DNA of 64,000 nucleotides. Source: Psychrobacter immobilis. Lineage in GTDB: Bacteria > Pseudomonadota > Gammaproteobacteria > Pseudomonadales > Moraxellaceae. Shown one piece after another: positions 20,957-30,580 of this stretch. The stretch is from positions 1-64,000 of the forward strand of contig NZ_CAJGZJ010000012.1 of assembly GCF_904846225.1 (NCBI RefSeq), read 5' to 3'. Below the pieces are notes generated by a model, which saw only the letters and a program-made list of their open reading frames with translations, was not told where the DNA came from and searched no databases. The translations under genes and the position numbers were made by a program. Numbering within the stretch: the stretch's first letter is position 1; the number at the start of each line of letters is the position of its first letter.

Positions 20957-21487
20957 TTAGCTACGTGGTTGTTTGATGACATTGTTCATCGATGGCAAGC
21001 GCTTAAGCAGAATAAACAACCAAACATTGATGGCTAATAATAGTAAGAAATCAAGCAGATAAATGATTATCTCAGCCCAACTACTGCCGTAAACGCGAGC
21101 GAATAGCACCACACCACTGGCACCCAAGTAAACTAATATAAACATACTGCTTATTAATAACGCATAAGGGGAGCGTCCACGCAGTATCCATGGGGTCAAT
21201 ATAAACGCAGGCACCAACCATAGCGCTTGCCATGCGATACCACCGACGATATCGGGATTGCTTGAATTAAAGACGCTAATAAAAATAGGCAATGCAAACA
21301 ACCTATAGAACAACCAAATGAGCCAAGTCACCATCAAGCGTTGACGAATAGGCGCAATCGGCTTCTTAGCTTTGATAGGTTTGCCATTTTTTTTCACTGG
21401 TCGGGTCGCATTTATTTCACTATTTTCACTATTTTCACTATTTTCACTATTTTCACTATTTTCACTATCGGATCGGTTGGTAGCCAT
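20957..21487 (-). CDS. DUF2069 membrane protein with N-terminal Ser-Glu-Asn repeats
   Basis: 176 residues. The C-terminal two thirds has four hydrophobic segments and resembles DUF2069 membrane proteins of unknown function, which in Pseudomonas also sit next to wrbA. The N-terminus before the first membrane segment is polar: four to five tandem Ser-Glu-Asn repeats (9-base DNA repeat) and then a Lys/Pro-rich patch (KKNGKPIKAKKPIAP). It lies 70 bases downstream of wrbA in the same direction, so probably in one operon. Confidence 0.75.
   Translation of the reverse strand: MATNRSDSENSENSENSENSENSEINATRPVKKNGKPIKAKKPIAPIRQRLMVTWLIWLFYRLFALPIFISVFNSSNPDIVGGIAWQALWLVPAFILTPWILRGRSPYALLISSMFILVYLGASGVVLFARVYGSSWAEIIIYLLDFLLLLAINVWLFILLKRLPSMNNVIKQPRS
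21418..21469 (-). repeat. 9-base tandem repeat inside the DUF2069 gene
   Basis: About five and a half copies of the 9-base unit ACTATTTTC (plus strand), encoding Ser-Glu-Asn repeats on the minus strand. Copies are essentially identical, so slipped-strand changes in copy number would be expected and would keep the reading frame. Confidence 0.9.
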
Positions 21488-21557
21488 TAGATGTATTTAC
21501 TTCCTAATTAATCGCCCAGTACTTCACTGTCATTAAAGCACTGTATGAGAGGGCAGC

Positions 21558-22175
21558 TTAGCGGCTCCAATTGGCTTGCGCCAATGCAGTTGCACTAATA
21601 GCCAAACGACGACCTTGGACCATAGCCAGTTCGCGCTCATCCACAGATATCGGCTGATCATGTAATGCACCACTGACATGACTGGCACCATAAGGGGTGC
21701 CGCCACGATGAGTACGATTGAGCGCGGGCTCCGCATAAGGTACGCCAAGGATAATCATACCGTGATGCATCAAAGGTAACATCATAGTCAATAGTGTCGT
21801 CTCTTGACCACCGTGCATCGAACCTGTTGCCGTAAATACTGATGCTGGTTTGTTCTGTAGATTACCTGCCAGCCATACGGTGACCGTATTGTCCCAAAAA
21901 TACTTCATGGGTGCAGCCATATTACCAAAATGCGTTGGGCTACCAAGTGCAAGCCCACTACAATCTTTCAAATCATCCATCGTGCAATAAAGGTCACCCT
22001 CATCAGGTATCGCAGACTTGCTGGATGTGGTCTCGGGTGCAACGGTTGGTACCGTGCGGATACGCGCCGTCATGCCTGCATCTTCAATACCTTGAGCGAT
22101 AGCATATGCTAATGTCTTAGTCGTACCATAATTAGAATAATAAAGCACCAAAACATAAGGGGCAGTCTGACTCAT
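21558..22175 (-). CDS. wrbA: NAD(P)H:quinone oxidoreductase WrbA-like flavoprotein
   Basis: Flavodoxin-like FMN protein that reduces quinones by two electrons. FMN phosphate loop YYSNYGTTKTLAYAIA near the N-terminus, then GLALGSPTHFGNMAAPMKYFWD and FTATGSMHGGQETT, all typical of WrbA. I start at MSQTAPY (22175); an upstream ATG at 22184 adds only MML. The 205 residues fit the family. Upstream partner of the DUF2069 gene. Confidence 0.9.
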   Translation of the reverse strand: MSQTAPYVLVLYYSNYGTTKTLAYAIAQGIEDAGMTARIRTVPTVAPETTSSKSAIPDEGDLYCTMDDLKDCSGLALGSPTHFGNMAAPMKYFWDNTVTVWLAGNLQNKPASVFTATGSMHGGQETTLLTMMLPLMHHGMIILGVPYAEPALNRTHRGGTPYGASHVSGALHDQPISVDERELAMVQGRRLAISATALAQANWSR

Positions 22176-22478
22176 TAGCATCACTTCCTCATAAAATCGT
22201 TAATGTCATTATCTATGTCAATCGCCTGTATCATCTTCTACGTCCATTTAGGTATGGATAAGAACCGTATCCACCGCATAGAAATATATAGACGGTATTT
22301 TTACCGTAGAAGTACGTGCACATTATGCCCGAGTCATTCACTGACATGCAAATGACCTCGTTTAATAATCTAGCAGGTAACATCCTATCATGGAGACTGC
22401 TGTGCATTTTGACACAATTAAATGGCAGATGATAACGACCTATGTTTGTTACACTATTCTCACTCTAATCCTCGCTAA
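22176..22478. other. Divergent spacer between wrbA and the YihY-like gene
   Basis: About 300 bases without a gene. No clear promoter, repeat or hairpin identified. Confidence 0.4.
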
Positions 22479-24014
22479 ATGGTCGACATGGAAAACTTAT
22501 CAAAAAAAATTCCGTTTTTACATCAACGCTGGTTTCAATTTTTACGATTTTTAACTCGGCATTTTTTTGAAGACAATTGCCAACAAAAGGCGGCGTCACT
22601 CACTTATACGACGATGCTATCGATTGTCCCTATATTGACGGTACTGTTGATGATCTTATCCTCAGTACCAGCGCTCGCGTCAGTTAGAGCGCAGATCTAT
22701 GAGGTAATTTATAGTAACTTGTTACCAAAATCGAGTATGCAGGTCAGTGAGTATATCAATAGCTTTGCTGAAAAATCGTCCAATTTAACCATTATTGGCG
22801 CTATGATTTTATTCTTTACGACCATTATGACGCTGACGACTATCGAGCGGGCTTTTAACCAAATTTGGCGGGTAGAAAACCGCTCAGGCGGCCTAAAAAG
22901 CATGTTGCGCTACTGGACTATCGTCACTATGGGTCCGCTGGTTTTGGGAACCGCTTTTATCGCCTCAAGTGCGGTACAAAGCCTGAGTTTCTTGAATCGA
23001 CAAATCGCTGGTTATGGGATTGATTGGTCATTTTGGGTTCAAGCTGTCTCTATCGGTATCACTCTCGCAGGCTTTGTTGGAATGTATTGGTTCATTCCTA
23101 AAGCACGCGTACCAGCGAAAAACGCTGCCATCGCTGGTATATTTGTAGCGATCGTATTTGAGCTGATGAAGACCCTTTTTGGTAATGTGATGGCTAACTT
23201 TACCAGCTATGAAGCTATTTATGGGGCATTTGCCGCGCTACCCATATTTTTATTATGGATCTATTTATCATGGAATCTCATCTTATTAGGTGTTGAGATT
23301 AGCTATACCTTGACTATTTTTGAAACCGAAGAGGTGTATCCTCGCCATCCATTGCTGAGCTTGCTCGACATGCTAAATTTGGCCTATACCCATCACCTAA
23401 AAGGTGAGGCCGTCAGCGAACAATCACTGCGTAATGTACTCGGACGCAAAGAGTTGCCAAAGTGGTATACCTATATAAATTATTTACAAGACTGCAATCT
23501 AATCACCATGACAGAAGACAATGATTATGTGCTCAAAAAAGATTTGAGCAAAATGACATTGTGGGATTTTTATCGCACTTTGCCTTATCCTCTACCTATT
23601 AAAGATGAGCTTGATGAGATGACATGGGAAGATCAAAAACCGTGGTTGAGCTTGTTGGTAGATCGTTTTGAGCATACTGAAGCTTATGCAAAACAGCAAT
23701 TAAACCTGCCACTAAATGTTATTTTTGCCAATAGTGAACCGCGTAAAAAAGCATCGCCTGACACAAAAGATGTTCGCAAAGATGATAAAAGCAATTTATT
23801 TAGAAAAACAACATCTACAATGAATAATCAGTCATCAAAAGAGCGTTCAGACGGTGAAGAGTCACCGCACTTTGACCCTGTCGCCTACGACAAAGAAAGC
23901 GATATTGATTATGATGAGCACAATAATGAAGTGATTATTCCTATCGGCTCTGATGATGATAAGAACGCGATCATTACTGAAGCGGACAATCCAAGGCAAA
24001 TTAACCAAAAGTAG
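22479..24014 (+). CDS. YihY/BrkB-family inner membrane protein
   Basis: 511 residues. Residues 1-290 match the YihY/BrkB (formerly mis-named RNase BN) family: KAASLTYTTMLSIVPILTVLLMILSSVP, a TTIERAFNQIWRVENR segment and six membrane helices ending with LLWIYLSWNLILLGVEI. The remaining 220 residues are soluble; from about 310 to 400 a winged-helix-like segment is possible, and the last 110 residues are highly charged and probably disordered. Function unknown. Start is uncertain: ATG at 22479 or 22488, neither with a good ribosome site. Confidence 0.85.
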   Translation: MVDMENLSKKIPFLHQRWFQFLRFLTRHFFEDNCQQKAASLTYTTMLSIVPILTVLLMILSSVPALASVRAQIYEVIYSNLLPKSSMQVSEYINSFAEKSSNLTIIGAMILFFTTIMTLTTIERAFNQIWRVENRSGGLKSMLRYWTIVTMGPLVLGTAFIASSAVQSLSFLNRQIAGYGIDWSFWVQAVSIGITLAGFVGMYWFIPKARVPAKNAAIAGIFVAIVFELMKTLFGNVMANFTSYEAIYGAFAALPIFLLWIYLSWNLILLGVEISYTLTIFETEEVYPRHPLLSLLDMLNLAYTHHLKGEAVSEQSLRNVLGRKELPKWYTYINYLQDCNLITMTEDNDYVLKKDLSKMTLWDFYRTLPYPLPIKDELDEMTWEDQKPWLSLLVDRFEHTEAYAKQQLNLPLNVIFANSEPRKKASPDTKDVRKDDKSNLFRKTTSTMNNQSSKERSDGEESPHFDPVAYDKESDIDYDEHNNEVIIPIGSDDDKNAIITEADNPRQINQK

Positions 24015-24115
24015 CAAATTAACTAAAAGTAAAAAGCCATCGCTGGACATTTAGCATAGAACCATAAAGTTATAAACAAGCCGCCATACGATTAATTTTG
24101 GATACATTGACACTT

Positions 24116-25735
24116 ATGACAGTGAAAAAAGACGATAAAAAGAGCTCATGGATACGTGCGCTTGAGATGGGACAAAACAGATTCAGGCAGTTTGCTCAGT
24201 TATGGTCGCTACAGACACTAACGGATTTGCCTGACCGTCTCAGAAATATGTGGCAGCAGCTGATTGGCTCTTACTGGTTTATTCCAACTGCTTGTGTGCT
24301 CTTGGGCATTTTGCTGGCACCCATATTAGTGACGATCGATCAGCACTTTGACCGTGCAACCGTTCGAAAGATTACTTTTGCTTTTACTGGTAACGATGAT
24401 GCGGCACGCGCAATCATGACAGCGATTGCAGGGGCAGTATTGGGCGTAGCAGGAACCACCTTTTCGATTACAATCGCTGTACTATCGATGGCCTCTTCAC
24501 AATTTGGCCCAAGATTGTTACGCAATTTTTTGACAGACAAGCCAAATCAGTTCGTATTGGGCGCGTTTATCGGAACCTTTAGCTACAGTTTATTGGTATT
24601 AAAATCTATTCATAAATATGACGTGGCTTTTGGTGTGCCGCAATTAGCAGTGACTTTTGCTATTATTATGGCCATTATCTGCGCCCTTCTACTTGTGTAC
24701 TTTGTACAACATATGGTACATGCTATTCAAGCGTCACATGTCATCCAAAATGCCAGCAATGACGCTATCAGTAATGTTCACTACTGGTATAGCGACCACT
24801 GTGATATACAACATCAACGCGATGTCCAGCATCATGAGGTTGAGCAGTTTCACGATTGGCCTGCCACGCCTATTTATCCGCCAAGCTCAGGCTATGTCCA
24901 GCAATTTTATATTGAGTCAATGATTACGCTGACACAAGAATATGGCGGCGTGGTGCAAATTCATATCAACCTCGGTGATTATGTCACTGATAAAAACGTG
25001 ATTGGGCATTTTTACCAACGTCCAGCAGGTCATCCAGACAATCGACAAAAAGCGGCAACACCGCACTTAGCGATTGTACCGCGCGCGCCTGATGGCATGT
25101 TTTGGCAGCGTTTTGTGGGTTGTTTACGACTCGAACAACGATTGACGCATTCTAATGACATCTCTTATAGTTTAGGTCAAATGACTGAGATTGCAGTACG
25201 AGCATTGTCTCCGGGCATCAATGACCCAAAGACAGCTGTCAATTGTGTCCAATCCCTGACCAGCTGCTTGAGTATTATGATGCGCCGTCAACCACCAAGC
25301 CCCTATCATTTTTATATACCAACGCAAGATACTGATGCTCCTGAGTCTGTGGTCGAACAGCAAAGAGTGGCAATATTAGCTCTGGTTACTCACACGCCCA
25401 AAATATCTGACTTCATAGATGTATCGCTTGGCGAGATACGTCGCTATGCAGCGGCTGATCTGATGGTGCTAAAAGCATTGTGTGAGGCAATGGTGAATCT
25501 AAATTATGCCCGAGTAAATATTGCCCAGCAGCAAACACTATTGCACGAGCTGAATTTGGTTAAACGCGCTGGAGAGGAGAATCTAAGCTATCAAGAGTTG
25601 GTGGATGATTTGACTGACATGTGCCAACAAGCAAAGCAATTTATCACTGATGATGACGCGCAACATCGACACTTTAATTATGTGAGTGAGTTCTCAAGCC
25701 ATATCGAGCAAGCGTTACAAACACAATCAAGATAA
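24116..25735 (+). CDS. DUF2254 membrane protein
   Basis: Member of the DUF2254 family of predicted membrane proteins of unknown function. Four N-terminal hydrophobic segments (about residues 45-215 of the protein) and the family block SITIAVLSMASSQFGPRLLRNF with DKPNQFVLGAFIGTFSY are clear; the C-terminal half is soluble and holds EIAVRALSPGINDPKTAVNC, also family-typical. The reading frame can begin at a TTG at 24098, but I prefer the ATG at 24116. It follows the YihY-like gene by about 100 bases and may be co-transcribed. Confidence 0.85.
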   Translation: MTVKKDDKKSSWIRALEMGQNRFRQFAQLWSLQTLTDLPDRLRNMWQQLIGSYWFIPTACVLLGILLAPILVTIDQHFDRATVRKITFAFTGNDDAARAIMTAIAGAVLGVAGTTFSITIAVLSMASSQFGPRLLRNFLTDKPNQFVLGAFIGTFSYSLLVLKSIHKYDVAFGVPQLAVTFAIIMAIICALLLVYFVQHMVHAIQASHVIQNASNDAISNVHYWYSDHCDIQHQRDVQHHEVEQFHDWPATPIYPPSSGYVQQFYIESMITLTQEYGGVVQIHINLGDYVTDKNVIGHFYQRPAGHPDNRQKAATPHLAIVPRAPDGMFWQRFVGCLRLEQRLTHSNDISYSLGQMTEIAVRALSPGINDPKTAVNCVQSLTSCLSIMMRRQPPSPYHFYIPTQDTDAPESVVEQQRVAILALVTHTPKISDFIDVSLGEIRRYAAADLMVLKALCEAMVNLNYARVNIAQQQTLLHELNLVKRAGEENLSYQELVDDLTDMCQQAKQFITDDDAQHRHFNYVSEFSSHIEQALQTQSR

Positions 25736-25792
25736 AAACCTACGTCAGTCTTATATGTAGGTTAAATTTTATATTCACACGAGATCTACTTT

Positions 25793-27049
25793 ATGGCATC
25801 TGCAAACAACCTCTCCATACTTGAAATCAGCGCCATATTTTTATCCATTACAGCGTCATTAACCTATATTAATCATCGCTTCATTGGTCTGCCCACTACG
25901 ATCGGTGTGATGGTTATTTCCATTTTATTGTCTATTGGTGCGATATTTTTGGGTTTTTTAGGATTTGATCAGCTGATCGATTACGAAGTCAGTTTATTAG
26001 AACAGCTCGATTTCACCGAAGTGCTATTAGACGGCATGCTCTCTATGCTGCTATTTGCAGGTGCCTTACACGTCAATATTGGTGATTTAAAACGTTATAA
26101 ATTACCCATTGGCATTCTTGCAGGGCTCGGCACTATCGTATCGGCAATGCTCATTGCCATCGCTATTTACTTTATGCTGCCGCTGTTCGGTTTCGGTTTA
26201 CCATTTCTTTGGTGTCTGCTGTTCGGTGCTCTGATATCGCCCACTGATCCGATCGCGGTCATGGGTATCCTTGCATCAGCAGGCGCACCAAAAAGTATTG
26301 AAACCGTCATCGCTGGTGAGTCCTTATTCAATGACGGTATCGGTGTGGTCATTTTTGTCTTGCTGCTTGGTATTTTATCAAGTGGCGATATTCCAACGGT
26401 CAACTACGTCGTACATACCTTAGCGGTTGAAGCTGGCGGTGGTATAGTCTTTGGTTTGGTACTTGGGGCGATTTTGTATTACTTACTCAAAAGCATTGAT
26501 AGCTACCAAGAGGAGGTCTTATTAACCCTAGCGGGCGTCATCGGCGGCTATGCACTCGCTAGTCATTGGCACCTATCAGGGCCACTAGCCATGGTAATGG
26601 TTGGGCTAATGGTTGGTAACCGCGGGCGTGAGCTGGCAATGAGCGATCAAACTCGCCATTATATTGATTTATTTTGGGAACTGATTGATGAGATATTGAA
26701 TGCGATCTTATTTGTTTTGATTGGTCTCGAAATCGTAATCATTAGCTATTCAGGTAATTTATTTATCGCTGGCGGATTGACCATTATCATTGCCCTATTA
26801 GCAAGGCTGATCGTCGTGGGTCTGACGACTAAAACGTTTCATCGTCAGCTCGACTTGCCAGCAGGAGCATGGAAGGTGCTGACATGGGGCGGGCTACGTG
26901 GCGGTATTTCGGTTGCCTTAGTGCTACAGTTGCCAGTGGGCGACGAGCGCGATATCTTATTGGCACTCACTTATGCAGTCGTTATATTCTCTATATTGGT
27001 GCAGGGTTTAAGCGTCGGTAAAGTGGCAAGAAGCATTCGAACAGATTAG
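25793..27049 (+). CDS. CPA1-family Na+/H+ antiporter (NhaP type)
   Basis: 418-residue cation/proton antiporter with 12-13 membrane segments. The key ion-binding motif LISPTDPIAVMGIL (about residues 146-159) and GESLFNDGIGVVIF (about 178-191) are intact, as is the late TWGGLRGGISVALVL motif. It probably exports Na+ in exchange for protons, in keeping with a marine or saline habitat. Ends in a strong terminator beyond a repeat element. Confidence 0.93.
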   Translation: MASANNLSILEISAIFLSITASLTYINHRFIGLPTTIGVMVISILLSIGAIFLGFLGFDQLIDYEVSLLEQLDFTEVLLDGMLSMLLFAGALHVNIGDLKRYKLPIGILAGLGTIVSAMLIAIAIYFMLPLFGFGLPFLWCLLFGALISPTDPIAVMGILASAGAPKSIETVIAGESLFNDGIGVVIFVLLLGILSSGDIPTVNYVVHTLAVEAGGGIVFGLVLGAILYYLLKSIDSYQEEVLLTLAGVIGGYALASHWHLSGPLAMVMVGLMVGNRGRELAMSDQTRHYIDLFWELIDEILNAILFVLIGLEIVIISYSGNLFIAGGLTIIIALLARLIVVGLTTKTFHRQLDLPAGAWKVLTWGGLRGGISVALVLQLPVGDERDILLALTYAVVIFSILVQGLSVGKVARSIRTD

Positions 27050-27069
27050 AAAATAGCGGTGCATTAGCA

Positions 27070-27215
27070 ATAGTCGATGAAAATTTAAACCGATAAATCA
27101 ATATTCAGCTACTACTGGTATAAACTTCTCTCGCTTGCTGTGCCGTTGCAGACAGAGGCTTCGCAAAATCCATTCCAGCAGCACTGTCGCGCTTTTATTG
27201 TTTTTTAACGATATA
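27070..27215. repeat. MITE-like repeat family 1, copy b
   Basis: 146 bases, 20 bases after the antiporter stop codon. Very similar to the copy at 53299-53446 (inverted): blocks CTACTGGTATAA, CGCTTGCTGTGCC, GCAGACAGAGGCTTCG, AATCCATTCCAGCAG are shared. The right end (ACGATATA) is diverged from GACTATA. Confidence 0.85.
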
Positions 27216-27231
27216 AAATTGCTCAGATAGC

Positions 27232-27275
27232 AAAAAGCCCAGTATAAAAATACGATTTTTATACTGGGCTTTTTA
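27232..27275 (+). terminator. Bidirectional terminator after the antiporter gene
   Basis: Perfect 20-base-arm stem (AAAAAGCCCAGTATAAAAAT and complement) with a 3-base loop, between convergent genes; T-runs on both sides. Confidence 0.9.
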
Positions 27276-27301
27276 CATTAAAGGTAGAAAATTTCTGTCC
27301 T

Positions 27302-27850
27302 TTAAATCAGGCCTTTATGCTTCATGCTGCGATATACCACAATCACGATTACCACGTTCAAAACAAAAATGGCTAGGTTAAACCAATCAAAAGGACTGGA
27401 GACCAAGTAGTACAACTCAATAGGAATGAATAGTCCATAACCAATGACGCTGAACCAATATGCCCATATTTTATCTTGCCATAATCCATAAGCTTCGATG
27501 AACCGTATCGCCGCATAAATGAATATTACAAACAGAAATAAATCCCAGTTATCACTTGCGTCCTGAGCAATTTTTACGATGCTTGCTACTTGCGGGGCGA
27601 GAAATTGACCAAAATTCTGTTGCCACGTTAATGTGGCCGTATCAAGCCAACGTTCAAGATCATCATGCCATAACCACAAGGCACCAGCGCCCAATAGCGC
27701 GCCAATTCCTTTCACAATCTCATAGATAGCCACAGCCTTGATGGATTCGCTAGATTCTCCCTGCAGTCTATTAACGTGGCTAAGCGCAGCCTGACTATGA
27801 CCCTTTGAAGAGGCCTGCAAGCCATCATCCTGTCGTGGCGAATTAACCAA
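27302..27850 (-). CDS. DUF2127 membrane protein with TTG start
   Basis: Small membrane protein of the DUF2127 type: SIKAVAIYEIVKGIGALLGAG, IRFIEAYGLWQDKIWAYWFSVIGYGLFIPIELY and the C-terminal VVIVVYRSMKHKGLI, with four hydrophobic segments. Function unknown. An open frame runs 52 codons further upstream inside the pyrC' gene, but I choose the TTG at 27850: it has GGAGA six bases ahead and overlaps the pyrC' stop, giving 182 residues and translational coupling. A polar Gln/Ser-rich stretch of about 37 residues precedes the conserved domain. Confidence 0.75.
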   Translation of the reverse strand: MVNSPRQDDGLQASSKGHSQAALSHVNRLQGESSESIKAVAIYEIVKGIGALLGAGALWLWHDDLERWLDTATLTWQQNFGQFLAPQVASIVKIAQDASDNWDLFLFVIFIYAAIRFIEAYGLWQDKIWAYWFSVIGYGLFIPIELYYLVSSPFDWFNLAIFVLNVVIVIVVYRSMKHKGLI

Positions 27851-29054
27851 AGAATGTCTCCACAACACGACCTTGTAGTTGCTGATTAAAGAATGGCGTA
27901 TTTTTACCATTTGATAGCATTGATTGTGCAGTGACTTTCCATTCAAGAGTCGGATCGACCAACACCGCGCCGCCGATGTTTTCATATTGCTCGCTAATAC
28001 CTGCAATTTTTGCAGGATTGAGACATATTTTATCCACCAGTTGCGCTAAGGTTAATACGTCATCATGTACCAACTGACATGCCAGCGCCATAAACGTATC
28101 AAAGTTTGAAATGCCAGGGGTGCTTTCAGCAAACGGTGCCTTTTTGGCAGTGCTATTTAAAGGCTCATGATGGCTACAAATCGCATCAATGGTACCATCT
28201 TTTAGGCCACGGCGAATGGCTTGCTGATCAGTGTTACTACGCAGTGGTGGTAGTACATAGGCTTGGGCATTGAAGCCTTCCAAATTATCGTCGGTTAGAT
28301 AGAGTTGATGCATCGCCACATCGCAAGTGACTGGCAGGCCTTTATCTTTTGCCCAGCGCATCAGCTCTACTGAAGACTTGCAAGACAATTGACTAAAGTG
28401 AGCAGCAATGCCTGTTTCTTCAACCATCAACAACTGGGTAGACAAAGCAACTGTTTCAGCAATCCATGGGATACCTTGTAGCCCGTGGTAGGAAGCAATG
28501 TACCCTTCATGCGCGACTCCGTCTCCTGACAAGCTTGGTTCATCAGGATAAAAGAATACTTTCATCCCAAAAGTCGCGGCATACTCTAAGGTACGTAGCA
28601 GTACCAAGTCGTTTTGAAAAGGTCTACGCGCATTAGAGACGGCAATACAGCCGCCTTTTTTTAATCCAGCGATGTTGGATGGACGCTCCCCTTCCAAGCC
28701 AGCGGTCAACGCTCCTAAAATGTGCAAATAAATCCCGCCATCATCAAGCGCGCGCTCGCGTAAACCTTTTAACAGCGAACCGTTTTCTAAGATAGGATTG
28801 GTATCAGGAGGAATCACGACATGCAAAAAACCATTAGCGCGTGCAGCACGCCCTTCAGACTCTAACGTGCCATGTTGCTGTTGTCCGGGTTCACGTAAGC
28901 GTGCACACAAATCAACCAATGGTGGCAGTAACCACATTTCATGCCCTGATTTAAGGCCAGCCAGCTTGTCAGTTACAGCGCTTGGCAACGACTGTTTAAT
29001 GGCATTAGGAAGATGGTCAATTAGCGGTGCATCAGTATTCAGCATAGTAGACAT
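27843..29054 (-). CDS. pyrC': Dihydroorotase-like protein lacking the metal site (PyrC')
   Basis: 403-residue class I dihydroorotase homologue that appears catalytically dead. The zinc-binding DxHxHxREPG motif reads DLCARLREPG (about residues 48-57), so both His are gone, and the usual DHAPH near residue 310 reads SHHEPL. In Pseudomonas such pseudo-dihydroorotases (PyrC'/PyrX) are structural partners needed to assemble aspartate transcarbamoylase. The position 60 bases downstream of pyrB fits that role. A true dihydroorotase must be elsewhere. Confidence 0.9.
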   Translation of the reverse strand: MSTMLNTDAPLIDHLPNAIKQSLPSAVTDKLAGLKSGHEMWLLPPLVDLCARLREPGQQQHGTLESEGRAARANGFLHVVIPPDTNPILENGSLLKGLRERALDDGGIYLHILGALTAGLEGERPSNIAGLKKGGCIAVSNARRPFQNDLVLLRTLEYAATFGMKVFFYPDEPSLSGDGVAHEGYIASYHGLQGIPWIAETVALSTQLLMVEETGIAAHFSQLSCKSSVELMRWAKDKGLPVTCDVAMHQLYLTDDNLEGFNAQAYVLPPLRSNTDQQAIRRGLKDGTIDAICSHHEPLNSTAKKAPFAESTPGISNFDTFMALACQLVHDDVLTLAQLVDKICLNPAKIAGISEQYENIGGAVLVDPTLEWKVTAQSMLSNGKNTPFFNQQLQGRVVETFFG

Positions 29055-29114
29055 GAGCGTTATTACCGTATCAATAAAATGGGATAAATAATTATAAAAA
29101 AGCGAGGCAGAAGA

Positions 29115-30188
29115 TTATTTACTCGCAGCTTGATGAGCGCGTTGACCTTCCATCGCAAGCGACAATACGGCCATACGAATAGCGATACCGTTATTTACCT
29201 GCTTTAAAATCACCGACTGTGCGCCATCAGCCACGCTCGAAGCAATCTCAACCCCTCGGTTCATCGGTCCTGGATGCATGACCAACACGTCAGGTTTAGC
29301 AAGCGCCACTCGCTCTGGCGTAATACCATAGTGTTTGTAGTATTCACTCGAGGACGCTAATAGTGGCGAGCCGATACGCTCGTTCTGGATCCTCAATCCC
29401 ATAATGACATCACAGTCTGTGACGCACTCATTCATATCTTCATAAACTTGCACACCATAACGCTCTATTCCTTTGGGCAGCAATGTACGTGGCGCACAGA
29501 CACGGATGTCTTTGACGCCTAAGGTTTGCAGCGCACTGATATCAGAGCGAGCCACCCGTGAATGCTTAATATCACCAACGATAGCCACTGACAGCTCTGC
29601 AAATGGACGCGGCGCTTCACGATGGATGGTCAGCATATCAAGCATGCCTTGCGTCGGATGTGCATGCCAGCCATCACCACCATTGATAATCGCAATATCA
29701 GGCGTCACTTCTGTCGCCATAAAATGGGCAGCACCCGATGCTGAATGCCGTACCACAAAGATATCTGCCGTCATCGCTTGCAGATTCCATAGAGTATCGC
29801 GCAAGCTTTCGCCCTTTTTAGCACTAGAACGTTCGATATCGATATTCAGTACATTAGCGCCCAAACGCTTTTCGGCGACTTCAAAAGTAGTGCGCGTACG
29901 AGTCGATGGCTCAAAAAACAAATTCATTACTGTATAGCCATCAAGCTCAGGACGATTGATTAGCTGGCCATTGTCATCAAAAAATGTCTCTGCTTTTGCG
30001 ATAATCGCCTGCAACTGTGCTTTGTTCAGACCTTCGACACCCAAAAAATGACGAATACTACCATCTGTATTGAGCTGCGGACGACTCAGTGAGGTATTGA
30101 GCTTTTGATGAATAGTATCGGAATCGAATTTTGCATAATCAGTCGGTGAGACCGTATGTGTTGAGTTGCTATCGATAGATTTTGACAT
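29115..30188 (-). CDS. pyrB: Aspartate carbamoyltransferase catalytic subunit
   Basis: Condenses carbamoyl phosphate with aspartate in the first committed step of pyrimidine synthesis. Phosphate loop [13 protein letters not shown] (about residues 92-104), then [17 protein letters not shown] and the late [10 protein letters not shown]. At 357 residues it carries an N-terminal extension of about 35 residues relative to E. coli PyrB, as in the class A enzymes that pair with PyrC' and bind nucleotides through this extension. No pyrI follows. Confidence 0.97.
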   Translation of the reverse strand: MSKSIDSNSTHTVSPTDYAKFDSDTIHQKLNTSLSRPQLNTDGSIRHFLGVEGLNKAQLQAIIAKAETFFDDNGQLINRPELDGYTVMNLFFEPSTRTRTTFEVAEKRLGANVLNIDIERSSAKKGESLRDTLWNLQAMTADIFVVRHSASGAAHFMATEVTPDIAIINGGDGWHAHPTQGMLDMLTIHREAPRPFAELSVAIVGDIKHSRVARSDISALQTLGVKDIRVCAPRTLLPKGIERYGVQVYEDMNECVTDCDVIMGLRIQNERIGSPLLASSSEYYKHYGITPERVALAKPDVLVMHPGPMNRGVEIASSVADGAQSVILKQVNNGIAIRMAVLSLAMEGQRAHQAASK

Positions 30189-30580
30189 AATGACAAGTCT
30201 TTATTGTGGGTTGATATGAGTCTATATTAATCATTTATTCATCTTTATTCGAGCATTTATCATTGATACGCACAGATACAGGGACATTTTGACACTTATT
30301 TGCTACAATTTACCATGATAAAATCAGCGCCATAAAACATCACTAGCCACTCTGTTAACTTAGATAATGTAAGAAACGTTTTAACACCTATTATAGAAAA
30401 TAAAATTGGCAAAACTATCATTAAATAATAACACACATAGTGTAGCTGATTTTTTGGTCGGGACAAAGATGCCTTATAGGCTATTTAGAATTTTGCTGGC
30501 TTAAAACGCACTTCAAGCAATCCATTTTTCACTCATTCTTCTCTATTTTTTACTCTCAATATCATTTATTAGGAAGCTTT
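30189..30580. other. Divergent spacer between pyrB and fbp
   Basis: 392 AT-rich bases that should hold the promoters of both genes. I see no open frame, repeat or riboswitch-like structure; a pyrR-type attenuator is not apparent. Confidence 0.45.

Noticed and set aside
29473..29937. 154-codon open frame on the plus strand
   Set aside because: It lies wholly antisense to pyrB, whose motifs are intact; composition is that of a shadow frame.
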